Assembly (NCBI GenBank): GCA_027063755.1
Contig: JAMORD010000085.1
Coordinates: 1 to 7,822, forward strand
DNA: 7,822 nucleotides
Reading direction: 5' to 3'
Source of the DNA: a bacterium
Lineage (GTDB): Bacteria; Coprothermobacterota; Coprothermobacteria; Coprothermobacterales; JAADFF01
Shown here one piece after another: positions 6,082 to 7,822 of this stretch (position 1 is the first letter of the stretch; the number at the start of each line of letters is the position of its first letter). The position numbers and the translations under genes are program-made. The notes under the pieces are model-generated. The model searched no databases. It saw nothing but the letters and a program-made list of their open reading frames with translations, and was not told the DNA's origin.

Positions 6082-6782
6082 AGGAATTATATGTTGTAAT
6101 GCCAAAATGGGAACGATGTGCAGGTCGTGAATGGCTTTATCATCTTGTAGGTGAGTTTATGCGAAGACATTATCGGGTCACGGTTATTGCCCCTATGTCT
6201 ATGTATCCACCTGATATATCTGTAGATGTGTTTTATATTCCCCGTGAGGTGCTGACTCCATATACATCAGCACCATTTAGTATGCCATCACATATAAGAG
6301 ATCTCATTCTCTCTGGGAAAAAGGTAATTATTTCTTTGCCCTATAGTTCGTTGGTGCTATCTTTGTTGTCTGTTATGAAAGATATTAAAGGGCAATATTA
6401 TGTTATATGGCATCATATGTGCAAACCCACATTCTTGGGGGTGGAGAGAAAGGCTCACGCAAAGGTTCTTGAATATGCCAAAAAGGTGTTTGTGCCATAT
6501 CCTGGGATTCCCCTGCCAACCGCCAATGCTAATGTTGTCAGTGCCCCATTACCCCGAATAGATGTATCCTTTACGACATATTATCTCAGGGTGTTTTTAC
6601 CAAACTTAAAACTATATGAGCCTTTTCCCTATAGAGCAATGCTTAAGGTTAAGGCTGGTGCTACTCCGGCTTCATTGCCGGGTGAGTGGAAAGAGATATG
6701 GAGAGAAGTGCTTGATAGCGAACTTCCCACACTGAGGGATACTTTTGTATGGTATAGCCATGAGATATGGGAAGGGTTTTAA
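6072..6782 (+). CDS. Possible glycosyltransferase-like protein, N-terminal GT-B half only
   Basis: A 236-residue protein with no membrane helix. Its first half resembles the N-terminal domain of GT-B (GT4-type) glycosyltransferases. A first strand (KELYVVMP) leads to AGREWLYHLVGEFMRRHYRVTVIAP (17-41), matching the pattern G-x-E-x-x-x-x-L-x-x-x-L-x-x-x-G-H-x-V-x-V. Then come ISLPYSS and YYVIWHH strands (about 87-115) and AKKVFVPYPGIPLPTANANVVSAP (136-159), placed like the interdomain linker. The donor-binding second domain with its E-x7-E motif is absent; residues 160-236 look unrelated. It could be a reduced or degenerate enzyme, a partner protein, or a false likeness. The ATG at 6072 has GAGGG only 3 nt upstream. 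The frame is open further upstream (from 5982) but that part lies wholly inside the previous gene. It overlaps the previous gene by 10 nt and the next by 38 nt. Confidence 0.68.
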   Translation: MGIKELYVVMPKWERCAGREWLYHLVGEFMRRHYRVTVIAPMSMYPPDISVDVFYIPREVLTPYTSAPFSMPSHIRDLILSGKKVIISLPYSSLVLSLLSVMKDIKGQYYVIWHHMCKPTFLGVERKAHAKVLEYAKKVFVPYPGIPLPTANANVVSAPLPRIDVSFTTYYLRVFLPNLKLYEPFPYRAMLKVKAGATPASLPGEWKEIWREVLDSELPTLRDTFVWYSHEIWEGF

Positions 6783-7374
6783 AACTTCTTTTTTTACGGT
6801 TATACTTGTTATTGGTTTAGGATTTGTATTTTCTTTGATGTCTCATAGGCCTTCGTCTCAATCATATGTTTCTTTTCCACAGTATTCCCATAAGCAGGTG
6901 AAAATACTACAGCGATATCTTGACTGTAAACCCTACATAGGTTATGAAAATATGTATAAGGTGTGGCGGTATGAAGCTCATATGGCTTTTGAAATGAATA
7001 TTGTTGTTGCTCCTGTATATAGAGCCAAAAACATTGCTACTTCTATTGCTCCTAGGGTTGGTTTGCCTCCAGACGATAAAGACCTTATAGCCTTTGCCAA
7101 TATTATTGTTATGAGGGAAGATCTTATATCATGGTACGGCAAACATGTTGAGCAGAAAAGTGTTCGTTTATTTCAGAAAACACATGTGGGATATCTGAGA
7201 TGGAATGAAGGTAATGGGTGTTTAGATTATTCATTTCTTCCTATATATGCTCTTCCATATCATCTTAGAAATATAGATATAGAAGCCACATGGGGAAAGG
7301 CAAGACAAATGGGACTAACTATTACAGGGTATGTTGATGGAATTTATATAGAAAAAGTTTTGTATGGGCACTAA
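6745..7374 (+). CDS. Single-pass membrane-anchored protein with extracytoplasmic domain, unknown
   Basis: Not recognised. The 209-residue product has a short basic N-terminus (MRYGKGFK) and one membrane helix at about residues 14-32. A domain of about 175 residues follows, predicted outside the cytoplasm by the positive-inside rule. That domain has only two cysteines, C61 (LDCKPY) and C159 (GNGCLDY), which could form a disulphide. It is rich in Tyr and Trp, with motifs such as GYENMYKVWRYEAHM and LDYSFLPIYALPYHL. There is no lipobox or clear signal-peptidase site, so it is probably anchored rather than released. I keep the TTG start at 6745 because GAGGGA (6734-6739) lies at a normal distance. 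The ATG at 6760 has no ribosome site. The start lies 38 nt inside the preceding gene, implying coupled translation. Confidence 0.76.
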   Translation: MYGIAMRYGKGFKTSFFTVILVIGLGFVFSLMSHRPSSQSYVSFPQYSHKQVKILQRYLDCKPYIGYENMYKVWRYEAHMAFEMNIVVAPVYRAKNIATSIAPRVGLPPDDKDLIAFANIIVMREDLISWYGKHVEQKSVRLFQKTHVGYLRWNEGNGCLDYSFLPIYALPYHLRNIDIEATWGKARQMGLTITGYVDGIYIEKVLYGH

Positions 7375-7460
7375 TTGTTAAGAGTATTAAAAACTTGGCT
7401 ATTCCTATTTGTGAGAATCGTTTTATAATTTCAATGACACCCATAGGAATGGAGGCCGTT

Positions 7461-7822
7461 ATGACACCAGATGATGCACTGATGAATGAAATTATGGCTG
7501 AAATGGGATTTGACCCATACAAAGGGAAGTTTGGTAAAGGCTGGTTTCGGTATATAAAGGCTATAAAGGGAGGTCTTCTTGGAGAAGTTGGTTCCTATTA
7601 CCTTCATGACTATATTCTCATAGAGTATCCCTCCAAAGAAGACATTATTTCTATGCTAACCCCCGTAGATGGGGTTATGACGCAGAGAATTGCCCTTGTA
7701 GCAGACCATTGGGACGAGAAACATGTTTCTAAGAGTTTCTGGTTTGGTTTAAAGGGTTTTGCCGAGGTGGCTTATATCTCACCTCATGCAGAAGGGAAAT
7801 ATGCTCCTAAAAAGTTTCGCGA
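7461..7822 (+). CDS. Partial unknown protein, cut by the right window edge
   Basis: Not recognised. An open frame runs uninterrupted from the ATG at 7461 to the last base, giving 120 residues so far, with the C-terminus missing. GGAGG at 7451-7455 lies 5 nt upstream and decides the start. In-frame ATGs at 7449 and 7434 and a TTG at 7395 are alternatives, and the frame stays open back to 7338, inside the preceding gene. The protein begins MTPDDALMNEIMAEMGFDPY. It continues with mixed charged and aromatic sequence, including FGKGWFRYIKAIKGG and LVADHWDEKH. No membrane segment is seen. It has the same strand and codon style as the five genes before it, so it is probably the next member of the cluster. 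From the 7461 start it would leave an 86-nt gap, the only real gap in the cluster. Confidence 0.7.
   Translation, partial: MTPDDALMNEIMAEMGFDPYKGKFGKGWFRYIKAIKGGLLGEVGSYYLHDYILIEYPSKEDIISMLTPVDGVMTQRIALVADHWDEKHVSKSFWFGLKGFAEVAYISPHAEGKYAPKKFR

Noticed and set aside
7322-7522. Minus-strand open frame of 66 codons
   Set aside because: Antisense to the end of the anchored-protein gene and the partial gene at 7461; explained by the plus-strand frame, which has a GGAGG site.
1-7822. Search for cas genes, ftsH, tRNA/rRNA, insertion sequences or integration sites
   Set aside because: No Cas motif, AAA protease/Zn-peptidase, cloverleaf-like sequence, transposase or flanking inverted or target repeats were seen by eye, so none is reported.

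Overview
The window looks like bacterial chromosome from a moderately AT-rich, probably thermophilic organism. It encodes the bacterial HflK/HflC pair, most genes have strong GGAGG-type ribosome binding sites, and GTG and TTG starts are common. The thermophile inference rests on a THEP1-type NTPase and on a CRISPR repeat resembling those of thermophilic Firmicutes-like bacteria. I cannot name a genus or phylum from this sequence.

Layout, left to right. Positions 1-113 are the end of a CRISPR array: two identical 30-bp repeats, one complete 36-bp spacer and one partial spacer. The array is followed by a gene-free, AT-rich stretch (114-391) that I read as the CRISPR leader, with transcription running leftward off the window. 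It also holds the upstream region of a small rightward gene for an 82-codon membrane protein (398-640). A hairpin plus T-tract at 750-784 terminates rightward transcription and overlaps the 3' end of the convergent next gene.

Positions 760-3133 are a tightly coupled minus-strand operon, hflK - hflC - THEP1-like NTPase, with two 4-nt stop/start overlaps. HflK and HflC are membrane-anchored SPFH proteins that in well-studied bacteria form a complex regulating the FtsH protease. No ftsH gene is in the window.

Positions 3134-3269 are a short divergent intergenic region. From 3270 to the right edge runs a plus-strand cluster of at least six genes, none confidently recognisable. It has two soluble proteins of about 320 residues, a roughly six-helix membrane protein, a protein with a GT-B glycosyltransferase-like N-terminal half but no recognisable second half, a single-pass protein with a large domain predicted outside the cytoplasm, and a partial gene cut by the window end. 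The first five overlap by 1-38 nt, so they are almost certainly one transcriptional and translational unit. This block is the best candidate in the window for an undescribed envelope-associated system. Its divergent placement beside hflKC is suggestive but does not demonstrate a functional link. No cas genes, tRNA, rRNA or insertion sequence were found.
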